Below, piece after piece: positions 45,279 to 57,581 of a stretch of 64,000 nucleotides of DNA. The notes under the pieces are model-generated. The model was not told the origin of the DNA. It saw only the letters and a program-made list of their open reading frames with translations, and did no database searches. This stretch comes from Akanthomyces muscarius. Its lineage: Eukaryota; Ascomycota; Sordariomycetes; Hypocreales; Cordycipitaceae. The position numbers and the translations under genes were made by a program. The stretch lies in NCBI RefSeq assembly GCF_028009165.1, contig NC_079244.1, forward strand, positions 3,906,001 to 3,970,000, in the 5' to 3' direction. Every line of letters starts with the position of its first letter. Position 1 is the first letter of the stretch.

Positions 45279-46169
45279 ATGACGGACCAGAGCGATGAGG
45301 CTGATCCAACCCTTCCAGCGCCCCGCGACATATCAACGGCGGGAGCTGATGGCAAAAAGGGTGGCAAGGGCAAAGAGAAAGCTGTCACATTTGGTGATCG
45401 CCTACAAGCATCTAGTCGCATGGTATTAAACGCGACCGCCGCAGCGCAACCCTCTCTGAATGGCTCTGGCAGTGGCAAGGCTTCCGCCGGTCCTGCTTCC
45501 ACATACCGGAACGAGAGTTTATTATCCGAGTCTACTATATCGGAGGCTTCTCGCAGCCGCAGCACTCCTGGTCTCGGCAACTCCTTGAAAGAAAACCCCG
45601 ATGTCCCTGGTCAAGCGTCCGCCGGGTACGAGCAGTTTCTCAACCAGGCGCCGCAGATACGAGATACGTTCCAGCATGTTGATCACAGCGGCCACTGTCT
45701 GCAAAGTCAGTCATTTCGGAAACAAACAGCATCCGATGGCTCAGATGTCATCCAATTACTTTCAATGCCAGACGAAGAGCCAAACTACTCGGAATCAAAT
45801 GAATTACTGTCAGAGCAAGAAGCCGCGCGCCTCCGGAAAGCCTTCTTTGCTAACGGTACCTCGCATCCGACATGGGATCGCCTTCTCAGCTTCAGCCCAG
45901 AGTTTATTTTGGATCCCGGCAGCTCTCACACGGCGAGGTCACACATGGGCACCGAAGATACGATAGTTGCTCGTGATATTTGGCTACAGCAGTGGCAAGA
46001 TGTTCTCAACTCATACACAGATGAGGTGTGGGGAGATTTGGGGTCTTTGGTAGAGGAAGCTAAGCGCGAGATTGAGACAAGTCGATCATATACAGATACA
46101 CGGAGTCCTGAGTCAAAGGCTTTAGATCGTCTCCGACAACTGCTAGCTCACGTACGAGGGCAAGCCTGA
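45279..46169 (+). CDS. Uncharacterised protein, 296 residues
   Basis: Single-exon frame starting MTDQSDEADPTLPAPRD. The N-terminal 190 residues are Ser/Gly/Lys-rich and likely disordered. The C-terminal 100 form a more ordered, Trp-containing region (HPTWDRLLSFSPEFILDPG, DIWLQQWQDVLNSYTDEVWG) with helical propensity and conserved-looking spacing. GC-rich codon use agrees with the neighbours, so it is likely a real fungal gene. No domain recognised. Confidence 0.75.
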   Translation: MTDQSDEADPTLPAPRDISTAGADGKKGGKGKEKAVTFGDRLQASSRMVLNATAAAQPSLNGSGSGKASAGPASTYRNESLLSESTISEASRSRSTPGLGNSLKENPDVPGQASAGYEQFLNQAPQIRDTFQHVDHSGHCLQSQSFRKQTASDGSDVIQLLSMPDEEPNYSESNELLSEQEAARLRKAFFANGTSHPTWDRLLSFSPEFILDPGSSHTARSHMGTEDTIVARDIWLQQWQDVLNSYTDEVWGDLGSLVEEAKREIETSRSYTDTRSPESKALDRLRQLLAHVRGQA

Positions 46170-46562
46170 GCGGTGGCAGAATCGCCGTTGCCATGTCAAC
46201 CACGTGTTAAAGAGCGTCGTGGCTTGTCTAAGCAATTTATTGTCGCCGGAAGGGAACGCACACGACTTTGATCTGACGTATCAATCATTCAGATCCATAA
46301 TCGTATAATACAAGGTTTTACTAGCACCTGCACCCCTCTTGTTCTGAGAATACTTCAGTGAAGGGCCAGCTGCATCATGGTGCTGTGGCCCCACTCAGCA
46401 AATGCTCTCTTAGGTAGCAGTTATTAAATAACGTGGCCGTGCAGAAGCGCATGGGGCGAGGCTTCACCGCGCTGGATAAGTTGCTGCATCGCCGACTACC
46501 TGAAAGGATACGGCTCTCTGCACGCTTCAACGACGATTTGTTTCGTTCGGCTCTGTGCTACA
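46170..46562. other. Intergenic region before the Cys-rich gene
   Basis: About 390 bp. It may hide the 5' exon (signal peptide) of the next gene, which is not resolved. No other feature seen. Confidence 0.4.
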
Positions 46563-47253
46563 ATGGCTTGGCCGGCGCCAACCACTTCCCTCCACGGCTC
46601 ACCGTTACTGCTCCCCCGTGTCGGGTGCCCCGCAAACACATACCACTGCCCTGCGTCTCTCGGCCCAGCATTCAATGACATATGCTGCGAAAATGGTCAA
46701 ATGTGCACTACGGATTCCAAGAACAATCCTGCCTGCTGCCCTCAGGGGTAAGAACCCCGAACCTCCTGCCTGGAATTGTTTACCTTCATACCCCAGGTCC
46801 GCTAACTTCAGCTCGCCACCTAGTGCTGTATGCACTGGAACGGCTCCTGCCTCTGCACCAACTGCTCCAGCCGGATCATCTTCATATGTCCCTAACTCAT
46901 ACTTTCCATTTCCATACGCCCTCACTACATTCGGCAATAGTGCTTCATGTTCTGCTGCCGTGCAGTCATGCTCTAAAAATTATGATGCTTGCTTGACAAG
47001 GCTTCAAAGCGGCAGTGGGTACCACGTCACCGTGGCTGTTCCAGGCAATACTGGTACGACGGTCACAGGGGGCGGTGCCAACTTGCCTGGCAGTCAAGCA
47101 ACTTCAATTTGCTCTAGCCTGAGCTCTGAAGCTTGCGAGACTCTCGGTTCGGCGACATGCGCATCCTTTGGCCACAATTCAGATACTTTCAAAGTCGCTC
47201 CAATGTCGTCGTCATGGCTACTGCTACTGTTGGCCGTACATCTACTGTGGTAG
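46563..47253 (+). CDS. Cys-rich, probably GPI-anchored surface protein
   Basis: Exons 46563-46747 and 46824-47253 (76-nt intron) join to 204 residues. Seen: CPANTYHCPASLGPAFNDICC, CENGQMCTTDSKNNPACCPQG, a Ser/Ala/Pro linker, a second Cys group (CSAAVQSCSKNYDACLTRL, SICSSLSSEACETLGSATC), and a hydrophobic C-terminal tail SSWLLLLLAVHLLW after a small-residue site, typical of GPI signals. The N-terminus read from this ATG is not a good signal peptide, so a first exon upstream is likely missing from this model. Function unknown; secreted or cell-wall location inferred. Confidence 0.7.
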
Positions 47254-47514
47254 AATACTTACCGTCTTTACGAATATCGTGAGATCTTTATGGTGTATAG
47301 CGTTCCTTGGGTCATTAGTTCTGATAGACTTTCATTGTTCGAGTAAGCCACCTCTTGTGGCTAATTACAACTTCAAGCCTAGCCCAGTGTGCTTGCTCCA
47401 TGACGCAGAGACTAGATATAGAGATGATTATATTCTGAGTATTCTGCAAGATTGATTATTTGCTAGCTCAGCCAGCGTACCCCACCAGCAGCAGTCGCTC
47501 GAAAATAGCAAGCC

Positions 47515-50392
47515 CTACGATAGAAAATTGTTAAGCATTTCAATAGCCTCTGACACCGGCTCAGGGGATTCCCAAAGTCCCAATTCGTAAGAAATATACC
47601 TTCTTGCAACTTCCTCTGCGATTTCTAGCCGAGCTTGTTCGGCAAGCGACAGTGCTGCACAGGTCGTGGCAAGGTCTCCATAGCGGTCGAGAATCGAAGA
47701 AATCGCCCTTGCACGATTGACGACTGCATCTGGTACGCCGTTCATTGTTGCACATTGCTCTCCAAAGCTGGAAGAGCTTATACCACGTCGTAGCGTAAAA
47801 AGGTAGGTCAATGGGTCATTTCCAGTCTCAACCATGTCGTGGTTGATTTCCACTCTCATGTGGGCGAAGTTTGGGGATTTGTTGCTGCTGAAGTTTTCAA
47901 ATTCGAATATTTCATGGAAGTGAGTCGCCATAATAACTTGTGGACAATTTTCGCTGCGGAGAGAAAGAAAATGTTTCAACAGGCCGGCTGCCAATCCTGC
48001 GCCGTTGATAGGGCAAGTACCCTTTCCAAATTCATCGACGAGTACTAGGCTTTTCTCCGTTGCCTGTTTTACCAAATGTGATACTTCTCTTAAATCAGTA
48101 GCAAATGCGCTTTCATTCGTCGATGAGCTCTCTTTGGCCGGCATACACACCAAAATCTTATCCATGACAGCGATCTCAGCTTTGTCCGCAGGAACAAAGC
48201 TACCAATGTGAGCCAGATAAACAATGAGCGCCACTTGCTTCAGATAAACAGACTTCCCTGAATGATTGGGTCCCGTGATAACTAACGTACGGCTCAGCTT
48301 CTGCCTTGGTTCATCCGTCTCTGTAGGCCCGCCAAAGTCGTTGGGTATGAAGTGCTGCATGGATGCTGCATGGAGTGGGTGTCGCCCTCCGGCGATAAAC
48401 GTACTCCCGTTTCTATTAATTTCCGGTTGGCTCCATCCATACTTTTGCGCTCCTAGGGCAAGTGCTAGGATTGCATCCAGTTCGCCGCACAACTGCGACG
48501 CGAGCATCAGCTCAGAACTGTACTCTAAAACACTCGAGGCCAATTTGTGCAAAATCTCAACTTCTCTGTCTATCAATGAATTAGAATGTTCTGCAACAGG
48601 GAGAAATATCCTCTTACCTCCTATTTGGCAATAAATATCACCATAGGCTTCGTCAAGCTCTCTCATTTGTTTCGTTTTGTAACAGACTGAATCATCCGCA
48701 GTGAATATCTTTTCCCACAAATCATGCGATTGCCCTTCACCACAGTACTTTCCGTCTCCAGTCGACTCATCGAGGTCGACTACCAGCAAAAACCCAAGCT
48801 GGGGTAGGAATATGCAGGATTTGATATACTGTCGAGCCCATGAGGCAGAGTTTGCTATGATGTTGTTGACAACTTCGGTCAAGAAACTTTCCATGCCGTC
48901 ATATCGCCTTTTCAGACGATCAAGGTCAGCGTCAAATCCAGTCTGTATAGAGTAGCGCTCCCGTAACCTGGACTGTTCAAAGTCAACAGTTCTATTAACC
49001 AATGACCCTATACAGGTGATGGCTCCAACTTCGACCGTATCGCGAAACTTGAGCTCGGTATCCTTGATTAGCTGGCAGTAACCTTCCAATGCATACTGCT
49101 TACCTTTCTAAGAATTGGTGCAGAGTCACAGCCTGCAAATGACTCTACCAACCTTTGCACCTCCACAACATTCGTGCTGAATTTCTCCAGTGAAGCCCAC
49201 AATCCACCCCGTGAAGAGTGGCCCATTGAGGCACAATCAATGCCCTTGCTCAATTTCGAAATGACTCCTGTCATGTTAGGCAGTTTGCGAAGAGCAGAAA
49301 CCGTCTGAGTCAGGACTTCAGAGTTCTTAGGCTGTAGAAGTGTTGAGATGGTTTGGTGCCTGATTGTTATCGTGGAAACGTTTGTGCTTGGCCGCATGAA
49401 TAACTTTCGTAGATGTACACGCCCCTGTGAAGTTGAAACAAGGTGATGAAACATCCCATACACAGATAATCCTTCTTGTTTTTTTGCAACGCCAGAATTT
49501 GTGTGCCACCTTTGTGAGTTTGGATGCATCTCACAATGCATAATCTGCAGACTGGTCATCGCGGCAGGGTTTATGTATAAATGATCGAACAAGTGAAAAT
49601 GTTCCATACTTTTTACCTCGTACATTGACTGAGGTAACCCGATGTCGTCTTGAGATTGCGAAGCTCTGCGTTTATTGACTGCAGCGACTATCACGCCAGC
49701 GCACGCAATCTGACAATTAGCTTCCGAATCAATGTTTTATGCACAACTCTTACAGATGCAGAGTCTTTTGAGCCCAAGGTGGCACTTAGCCTCATGTATT
49801 GCATGTCCGTGGATTCGCCATCAGATGGAATGCCTCCTGAATTTTTATCCTTGCTTTGATAATCCGATTGCAGGTGGAATATCGCACGTGTCTCGTTATT
49901 TAGATTTGAGAAGACTCCCAAAATTCTATCTCTAGATACTGGGATAGAGAATTCGGAGTCTTGCAGCGTAATCATGTGAGAACTCGGCGTGAGTTTCTCT
50001 GTCCTTATGTTAACGATAGCCAGAACGGTCGGATTTTCGCGGGACTTGCCTTGGTAGGAGCGATCAATATATGAATCAATGATTTCCGCCATAGTATTCG
50101 GGAAATTTTCTGGTATTATTATAGACGATGGCTGTATATGTTCCAGAAACTGCTGCATTGTTGGCGCGTCTGCGAATGGAACATCCTGGGCGATGAAAAG
50201 ACGGCGATTTCGGGTAGAGAAGAACGCACATCCCATCGTTCCATTATCAGATATTGTAGTAGCCATAATTGTCTCGTTGGTATCCCCTATGGCACTGTCC
50301 TCGTCCACGTGGTAATGCAATACATTTTCAGCATCGTATGTGGTTGATGTTTGTCGGCTGATAGCAGCCGGATTTTGCTTGTACCATGACAT
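47515..50392 (-). CDS. MSH5: Meiotic MutS homologue 5
   Basis: Partner of MSH4 in stabilising meiotic crossover intermediates. Exons 50392-49754, 49709-49104 and 49071-47515 join to 933 residues. MSH5 marks: IMATTISDNGTMGCAFF near the N-terminus, Walker A GPNHSGKS (about 686-693) followed by VYLKQVALIVYLAHIGSFVPA, DEFGKGT of Walker B (about 760), and GRHPL before them; MSH4 would read differently around Walker A. No mismatch-recognition domain I, as expected for MSH5. The second intron as modelled is only 32 nt (49072-49103), so that junction is uncertain, and extra 5' exons upstream of 50392 are possible. Confidence 0.88.
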
Positions 50393-50881
50393 GGTGACCG
50401 ATTCTATCTGCAGGGTTAACAACAGGCACCTCTACAAATGTCCAGATCCCTGTGCTTCTTTTCGATATTCGTGGTGGGTACTGTATGATTGCACGTCTGC
50501 TTTTAGCTGGCGCCTTTCAGTACGTGCGATTTAGGTGGCAGAATTAGCATCCGTTTGCGTGTGGCTATCCTGCCTACCGAAATCGTATGCGCACCATGTT
50601 GATATACCTCCTTAGCCGCGGGTCTAGATAGGGCACACGTTTCAGCACGCATGTATGGACTCCATGTGAGCTTTTCTTTTAGCTTTCCTACCAATTATTT
50701 ATTACTTTGTCCTTACGTGAGTGCTGTTTGCCAGGGGCTATAGTCAATGTGTCTTCAGTCTATCTACATCCACAATGGTGTTTCGTAGAGCGCTCTATTT
50801 GCAGCGTGATTGTCTTGGAGATATAATCGACTTTTCATCCGTGGAGCTAACTACCCCTGTTGCTGTTGCATGTTCCCTTTG
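50393..50881. other. Region between MSH5 5' end and EMC5 3' end
   Basis: Promoter of MSH5 and 3' flank of EMC5. A minus-strand frame at 50694-50503 ending near a GTAGGC donor-like site could be an upstream MSH5 exon, but it has no recognisable conservation. Confidence 0.4.
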
Positions 50882-51343
50882 CTACTTTGCATCGGCCTTG
50901 ACCCAATCCGTAAATTCACGGCGTTGCCTGCGAATATCCACGAATCCTGGCCGACTCTGGAGAAATGCGAATGGACTCCCGCGAAAATCTTTATCAACCT
51001 CACCAGAACCATCCAGAAACCCAGTATCACCCTCTCGTTCAATCTTCCCCGCCCAGATATTCCATTGTATCGGGCGCAGTGTCTGCGATCCCGAAACAAG
51101 CCCGAAGCATACGACCAATGTCGCGACGATGGCCTCCATGGATATGTCGATCGGTAGGGAGTTACTCGTTTGCTGGTGCGATAAAGTATGTTTCGCAAGG
51201 GCTGCGGACAAGGCCGCATGTTCCTGCGCGGAGTAGCATCTGCAACTTGTCAGCGCAATGCGGGGTATTTTTTGTGTAGGTTCTTACGCGTGCGCTAGGA
51301 GAAGCAGTCCTGTTACCGTTACTGATCGCGATAGCCACGTCAT
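50882..51343 (-). CDS. EMC5: ER membrane protein complex subunit 5
   Basis: Subunit of the EMC insertase in the ER; same family as the membrane magnesium transporter MMGT1. Exon 51343-51288 and exon 51239-50882 join over a 48-nt intron to 137 residues. Helix 1 is in exon 1 (VTVTGLLLLAHACYSAQEH, completed across the splice). Helix 2 is MEAIVATLVVCFGLVSGSQ. Conserved cytosolic tail: LRPIQWNIWAGKIEREG, SGEVDKDF and RPGFVDIRRQRREFTDWV. The start is the ATG directly before the first hydrophobic helix. Confidence 0.9.
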
Positions 51344-51967
51344 TGTTGGCGGCGGGAGTATCTGGGGAACGACTTGGGACGACAAGACAATGTCGCCGTT
51401 GAACAAGGGCCTGGCGCGCGCGAGCTGTTGAAGGGTTTCGTGCATGACTAATCATGCTGCAGTCCCACTACCCTATACCTTACCTACTTGTCCATCAGTT
51501 CTTGCGGCAGTGAGCTGCTATCCCCGTCGCAGCAATGCTTGTGTTGTGTGTGCCCTCGCTCTTTGCCTCTTGGGAGGGGGGTGAGGGTTGGGCCTTGCAT
51601 TGTGGGTGGCTGTATGTAATAGCTGCCTCTATGCCATGCGGGAAGCAAGTTTGACTGAACCGTCAAACTCCTACCAACAACTAGCCGACTGAGAAACCAC
51701 TCTTTTGATCCGCGCATGCCCAAGTGTTATACGCCAAATCGAAACTAGATTAAGACAGTAGGTTAAAACCCAAGACTGGGACCCGTCGATCAGAAAAGAC
51801 CAACCGAGGAATTAAATGCATACATTAATAGTAACAATAGAAGCAAACCAAAACGCCCCAGACAAACAATGCTACGCCCCAACCATACCCTGGCCACCTG
51901 GCCACAACGCCCCACACAATCCCCAGCCCCGGGCTCAAGCTCGCTGTACATATGGAGCATGGGCTAC
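51344..51967. other. Intergenic region, EMC5 promoter and HMG gene 3' flank
   Basis: No gene recognised. Confidence 0.5.
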
Positions 51968-53377
51968 CTACTGTTGCTCACCAGTTCCTGCCTGGGTCAT
52001 CCAGTCACTGAAATGGCTCCCATCCTCGAGTTGCTCGACCTGCCAGTCATCATCGGTCCCTTGCAGGTAGGCAGTGTGCGCACCCGCGATGTCCAAGTCG
52101 GGCACAAGCGACGTGGATGCATCTTGACCACCCCCGACGTACATCCAGTCCGGTAGCATGTCGTGATTGCCACTCAAGAACTGGTCATGATGGGGTTTTG
52201 GCGCCCCCGCCTGAAGAGAAGGATCAAGATGCGGATCAATGAAAGTCGAATAAGGCTGAAAGGGTAGATCGGACGAGGTACGGCTGTACGAGACGCCAGC
52301 ACATTGGTCGTTAGCTCGCTGCCCAGTCCCACGTGGCGTGTATTGCGTGGCCTCAGCTGGAAGGCTGCCATGCGTGTACCACTCCTGGAAGGGAAGAGCC
52401 TGGTACTGTGACCATGGACCACCCGGGAGCTGCGACTGTAGCCCCTGTAGACCACGATATTGGTCAGGCACCTCCAAGACGAAGGACTGCCTTACCCGAG
52501 ATGTCCCCCGAGCAGTTCGCTGCCTGCCGCTTCGTCTTGTGCGACCGTTCGACTCGCCATCACTCGCGTCGCATGCTCTGGAATCCTGGTCGATGGCGTC
52601 CTTCGGCTTCTTAGCCTGCACCGGGTCGTACTTATAGGTCGGGAAAGCATCCTCGTGCATTTGCTTCTCGGTTTTGGCCAGCTTCCTAAAACGTTCGAGG
52701 ACACTGGGAGGCTCAGCGTTCCAAGAGGCTCCACATATAGACGAGACCTGCTGATGGCTGTTTTTGCGATTGCACTGAGTTTTGGCAACCTCTTGGTAGG
52801 CTTTCCGATAAAGTATAAACGCATTAAGCGGTCGCTTCACCTTTCCAGCCGCCATGGACTCCGACTGTCGGACCTCAACAGATCGGTTCGCAAAGGTTGC
52901 GACATCTGTGACGGCAACATCGGACATACGCTGCGCAATTATCGAAAGTGGCTCCGGTGGCTCCTCAGAAGATGGAGGCTTCGCATTCCGCTTTTCGACT
53001 CTGCGCTCTTTGCTCTGGCCCCCAAGCCCTCCTGCATCTCTGATGGGACGACGTGGAGTTCTCGGCATGGCATTGCCCGTATCAATTGATAGAAACGGAG
53101 AGGTATCACCAACCAATGCCTGAACAAAACAAGTTAACAAGGCTGAGAGTCGCTCAATTTGAAAAGTGCACTTACCTGCCGGGAGACTTCTGCTGGGTGG
53201 ACAACGGAATTGCTATGCTGAGAGCATGGAGTTAGCACCGGCACTTGTTTGGTGATTGTAGACGTAACTTACACCTGTAGGCTGAGAAGCACGAAGAATG
53301 TGGTTAGAAGCGTAAGAGGGTATCTCCCTTGTCTTCATGGGCAAAGCAGACTGTCTTGAGCTGGGACCGGGGCCCAT
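51968..53377 (-). CDS. HMG-box (MATA_HMG-type) transcription factor
   Basis: Exons 53377-53273, 53217-53176 and 53119-51968 join in phase 0 to 432 residues. The HMG box lies at about 143-212: VKRPLNAFILYRKAYQEVAK, then a Gln/Ser loop, WNAEPPSVLERFRKLAKTEK and HEDAFPTYKYDPVQAKKPK, with the RPxNAFI motif of the sequence-specific mating/SOX-type class. The Gly/Pro/Gln-rich C-terminus may be an activation region, ending DDDWQVEQLEDGSHFSDWM. Fungal members of this class act in sexual development (mating-type and Ste11-like factors); this is not itself placed in a mating-type locus by its neighbours. Confidence 0.87.
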
Positions 53378-54766
53378 GTCGCGAAGTCTGTCAGAAGTTC
53401 TGCTCTAGACGGCAGCTCTCAATGGGGAGCGAGTCTTAAAGAAACCGCTATCAGCAAAAAAAGACGGTGTTGGATGAATGATCTATGTAAGAAATGTATT
53501 TTGTTAAGAATTTTGTTGTATCGCCTTGAGTTAGAAGGAGTGATATGTAGTGTTGGGGGTATGAGCGGTCACGAAACTGAGGAACGCTGTCATGTGTGGT
53601 CGTTACTGTTGATGTTATGAAATGGAAGATCGAATCAGAAGGAAAACAGTTCTTTTTGAAGTGGTTGAAGGATATTTGGTGCAGTGGCTCAAACGGTCGC
53701 TGCTCCCACTTGCTACAAAGATGCAAACCGTTGGACGGGCACGCACGAGCCGTCGCTCTTTTCGTCGCCACCAAAAAGACCTCAGGTCGAGCCATGAAAT
53801 CTAAGCATGATTCAATAGTGGACCGCTCAATGCCTCAGAAGTAGTGCATCTGCCACTGTGCGGCTATGCTTCTTTGGTTACAGTGTTGGGGGTGCCACGG
53901 ACCAGTGGACTGCGCCCGCAACGGGTTCGAACAACGAACCGTGGGAAACATGACAACCACAGTGACGGAAAAGACAACAATGCTGATTGGGCAAATGCAC
54001 GAGGTTGAGCCACTCAAATTCTAATTTCATTGTTCCTTGTCCCTGTCCTCCACGTGGTTGTTACCAACGATCATCAACTAAAAATAACAGTTCAAAGCAG
54101 AGCGGTTCAAGCGTGGCTTGGTCAGTTCTAATATGACAAATTCGCCGGGCAGAATAGCAGGCGAAACTTTACCATGATTCCGCTTTGCCCCGGCTAATTG
54201 CTCGGCGTGTCATCCAGTTTGCTTTCGGTGTTCGTGCACTCTTGTCGCAGCTCCGTCACAGCGCAATATTCCATCTGAACTCGTCGGATGTTGACAATGC
54301 CTAGATAGCGGTACAAAGCCCTGCGAATCAAATGATTTCCGAAGCCTTGTATGTCTTTCACCTTGTCTACTGGGAAATGGTATGTTTGACATTACGCAAA
54401 GTGTAAGTGTCACTCGACTGGTCACGGGGGTTATTCATGTACAGCGGATCCATTAAAATCGTTAACAGCAATGCCTGTGCATGGAAAATCTCAATTTATG
54501 TGTTAAACGTGGAACAGCCCTTTCCAGAAAAATGCTGGCTTGCTACTTTACAAAGATAGTGACTAATTCGGAAGCAAGGCCGCCAGGCTTGTCCACTCCC
54601 GTATCTGGTGGTTTGGTTGTGGCCCAGCGAGCCTATTCTCGCTCACATGATGTGACGGTAGAAGCGTGAAAGTGTTAACAACGTTGAGTCGTTCGTCCTC
54701 CCGTGACTGGGGTACGACTGCGGGGTTTAAATGGGCGGGTGTCCTTGGCACATGCTGTAACCAGCT
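53378..54766. other. Long intergenic region upstream of the HMG gene
   Basis: 1.4 kb with no supported gene. The length fits a complex promoter for the HMG-box regulator. Short frames on both strands lack family similarity. Confidence 0.5.
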
Positions 54767-57085
54767 TTAGTTCTCTGTCGGCGCGTCATTCGTCGACACA
54801 TTGGGAGCTTGATCCGAAGAAGGCCTGGTCGAGTGCATTTTCTGTAACCCATTTATGTCAACTTGTTTGAGTGCCATCGAATGAGCCGTATGTGATGATA
54901 AAGTGGTAGATCCGGCAGAACTGACCCGGCTCAGTGAGCTGAAAACTCTGCTGATTGTCGGAGCTGCCTGCGGTGTGGACTTCGTGGCATGTTGCGAAGC
55001 AGGTGCAGCGGCCACAAGAGCAGCATTGTTCACGCCTCGTTCTGAACTCAATGTTGGTTGGGTGTCTACGACCGGTTCCTTTGGTCCTTCGCTCTTTGCA
55101 ATGGCCGATGCAGGCTTTGTTTCAGGAATTATTCTTCCTGTACTGTCGCTGTTGGAAATCGACCTGGTATCAGTCCTAGGGCTGGATTTCAAGTCTGTGT
55201 GAGGCTGTAATATCCCCAACTGACTGTCAGCCGGATCGTTGAAGAATTCGGACGTGATCGTCGAAGTGTCCAGATCTGCGGATTCCATCATCGGCTGCGA
55301 ATTGGCCTGCGACGTTTCGTTATCAGATCGATGATGACCCATCAATTCGGTAGAGCTCTTGACTTTCAACTTGATAATGGTCTTACGAGGAGTGCTCGTG
55401 TTCTCGCCGTGGTGCCTGCAGCTTCCGCAAATGAAGTGAAAATCTGGACGGTCGGCTTCAGATTCCTCAATTCCAACGCAACTGCTGTGCTGCCAGACAC
55501 TACATCTTTCGCAAGCAACGCTGTGGGCACCATCATCGACTTGACCGTACAAGCCGCACACGCAATCGAAAGTCCAATCTTCCTCCTCTTCCTCCAATGC
55601 CTTAAGCGCCAATTTATTGCGATCGATTTCAGATTGCAGCTGCCGGTCTGAAACCCGAACCCGCCCATCGGGAGCAGAGTTGTGGCCCTCCGAAAGCTGA
55701 GCCAGTTCCTCTTCGTGCAAGCGGCGTCTTGCAGCTCTTTCTTCCAGTCTTTTCTCTCTCGAAAACATCCTGAAGTCCCGCTCTCGCTCTAATTTCAACA
55801 GATTTTGTTTTTCACGTTGTTTACTCTCGAGTTGCTTTTGGGCCTTCTCCCGCTGGTCCCTCGCCTTCTCTTCTTCCTTATGTTGTTCAATTTTTCCAGC
55901 GATGCGGCTAGAGCGTTTCGCATTAGCCATTTTGGCAAGGCTCAAGAGCTCACGCTGGTGTTGTGCCTCTTTTCTCTTTCTGGACTCTTCTTGCTTTTCC
56001 AATATTGGCAGCAAGTGTACATCAAGCTGATTTAGTAATATTGTCTCGTTCGCATCTCGGGGTTTTCGAAAACTGTCGACTAAGCAGCGTACATCGTCCA
56101 GTGTGATAGCCACACATTCCCAGCTCATGCCGCCGAGATTACTGCTGGCTTGCGAGCCTTCAAGATCCAAGGATTCAGCTGGGGCGCAATCTTCTGTTAT
56201 AGATTTGTTTGAAGTGTGTCGACGTCTTCCAGATCGCCGACTGGTGCCGTAAGTCTTTTGTTTTTTCGGCTTTCGGACAAATGGTTCTGGAGCGTCGGTT
56301 AGGCGATAGACTCGGTTATCGTCCAGCACGAAGTACGTGCGATCATCGGCGTCCCATCCATACGGCTCTATTCTCTGCAAGATAATGTAAGCTATGCTGA
56401 TCATACCAAAGTAAGAAAAGCCACATACCCAGCTGGTTTGATCAATGCCATCGGCTTCCTCCATTTTCTCTCGCAATCGCTCAGGCTGGCTCATGACCCA
56501 TTGCGTTAGCTGTTGAAGAACGGTTACCTAAGTGCAATATTGTTAGCGCCGCTATCGTACAGCTCGGTTGGTCGTAGTAGTACTTTGGTCGGCGTGTCAA
56601 GATCGCAGAAGCTGCGCGAGACCGTTGCACCATCGCCCAAAGGATTTTCGTTGGGCAACTTGGAGATGTATTCTTTGCGGAGCTGGTCGTCGAGTATTTC
56701 GTGACTGGAAGAGTCACATTAGAAAACTTGTACCGTGATATAACGGGCGTTAGTGCGCTACTCACTTAAGACCACGATGTGAAGACACAAGTTTGAGAAG
56801 CGCTAACGCGATATCAGAGAGAACAGTTGAAGAAGGTTTGAGGCATTCGGTTTCGATGTCCTGGATTGCAATACACTTAGTAGATGCCAAAATTACGGCT
56901 GCAAAGTACGCTCCCCTTACCTCGATTTCCAGCGTGTCGTCGATTTTCGCAGCCTTGCCGAAGATGTATATCCACTGACATAGATTGGCAAACTCCCACA
57001 TATTTCTGATGCGTTGTAGCAGTGGCGAAATTGCATTGGACGATTCGCCGTACATGTCTGCGATAGCCTGCGTTTCCGACGGCAT
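54767..57085 (-). CDS. PHD-finger chromatin protein with DDT/WHIM-like N-terminus
   Basis: Exons 57085-56921, 56860-56766, 56704-56584, 56527-56429 and 56374-54767 join to 695 residues. The N-terminal region IRNMWEFANLCQWIYIFGKA, IEDIETECLKP, LLKLVSSHRGLNHEILDDQL and QPERLREKMEEADGIDQTSWRIEPYGWD resembles RSF1/CECR2-type DDT-WHIM modules. A long Glu/Arg/Lys coiled coil follows (about 255-400), then a PHD finger (about 430-480: CVCG..., CERCSVWQHSSCVG, FICGSC) and a Ser/Thr-rich tail. Probably a histone-reading chromatin regulator; the specific complex is not known. An additional 5' exon upstream of 57085 cannot be excluded. Confidence 0.82.
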
Positions 57086-57581
57086 AAAAGTGACAAGTGC
57101 GTAGTTTGCTGTGGCATCGAGTTATCCCGTCGCGGTTACGATGGCGAGGCGCAAAGCTCGTGGCATTGGAGCTCTCCAGAGCCTTGTCTCAGAAATAAAG
57201 TGGAACTTTGAGCTACAGGGATAGTCCTGTCGCAGGACGACGTACCAGTAGAGCGAACATGGGCGACTCCATATTGGCACTGTAGTAGTACCAGCTAGCG
57301 TCTACTTGTGCCCATGCTGTAGCTCGTACCGTCACAGTGTGTATCCCTGCATTTACGGATACCGGGGCCGCCCTGTGGACTCCTGTGTTTGAAATGTGTT
57401 CCCATAGCGTAATGCTGTTATTGCAACAAGAGCTCCTGCATGCTGCCATTTACTCGACAAATTCCTTATGTCTACATCTCAAAATGCTTGGCCTTTTCAC
57501 CACAACTCCTGACGGTACCCTTTTGCTATGATATTGCGGAGCGCAAAACATCGCAGATAGCCGCTCGAAGGCAGGAAGATC
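57086..57581. other. Divergent promoter region, PHD gene / CCH1
   Basis: About 500 bp between two divergently transcribed genes; no specific site recognised. Confidence 0.5.

Noticed and set aside
47515..50392. MSH4 instead of MSH5
   Set aside because: Walker A region GPNHSGKSVYLKQVALIVYLA and the following GSFVPA fit MSH5; MSH4 has a different consensus there.
53920..53945. tRNA-like TTCGAAC word near 53928
   Set aside because: No matching acceptor, D or anticodon stems around it.
57142..57200. Plus-strand ATGGCGAGGCGCAAAG frame as a gene start
   Set aside because: It closes quickly and lies in the divergent promoter between the PHD gene and CCH1.
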